Positions 6,457 to 6,510 of a DNA stretch of 6,510 nucleotides are shown here, one piece after another (position 1 is the first letter of the stretch; each line of letters opens with the position of its first letter). The notes beneath the pieces were generated by a model. That model searched no databases. It saw nothing but the letters and a program-made list of their open reading frames with translations, and was not told the DNA's origin. Source of the stretch: Firmicutes bacterium UBA2595 (GTDB taxonomy: Bacteria > Bacillota > Thermincolia > Thermincolales > UBA2595); NCBI GenBank assembly GCA_002339745.1, contig DDKP01000172.1, positions 630-7,139 of the forward strand, written 5' to 3'. The translations under genes were made by a program, and so were the position numbers.

Positions 6457-6510
6457 ACTACGGACAAAACACACGCTTACAATTATCTTGTAGACATATC
6501 AAACATATTA

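Overview
This window is a compact, one-direction stretch of a Bacillota (Firmicutes) chromosome. The best fit is a Clostridia/Peptococcaceae-type anaerobe. Reasons: genes of roughly 50% GC separated by AT-rich spacers, strong AGGAGG-type ribosome binding sites, a separate GlyRS beta subunit gene, and the order glyS - ccpN (yqzB) - yqfL known from Bacillus, here followed directly by ppdK. The lineage is inferred from content and order only; no database was consulted.

Layout, all genes on the + strand: 1-1703 is glyS, the glycyl-tRNA synthetase beta subunit, cut off at its 5' end by the window edge. 1704-1832 is an AT-rich spacer with a TATAAT box and a good Shine-Dalgarno sequence that has no start codon after it. 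1833-2468 is a CcpN-type winged-helix/CBS regulator. 2474-3298 is the pyruvate,phosphate dikinase regulatory protein (PDRP), whose ribosome binding site overlaps the ccpN stop codon. 3332-5992 is pyruvate,phosphate dikinase (ppdK), with all main catalytic residues visible. 5993-6510 has no convincing gene. It starts with a roughly 100-nt structured element ending in a T-run, next to the ppdK stop, followed by a 12-bp hairpin, a perfect 24-bp palindrome, AT-rich DNA and a weak second terminator-like hairpin.

How the genes fit together: PPDK interconverts pyruvate + ATP + Pi and PEP + AMP + PPi. PDRP switches PPDK off and on by phosphorylating and dephosphorylating the threonine two residues before the catalytic histidine (Thr451-Ser-His453 here). 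CcpN represses gluconeogenic genes in Bacillus. The three genes therefore look like a local control unit for the pyruvate/PEP node: a transcriptional regulator, a post-translational regulator and the enzyme. glyS is a housekeeping neighbour.

No clearly new protein system is present. The least ordinary signals are the structured element and palindromes after ppdK, and the odd translation start of the PDRP gene.
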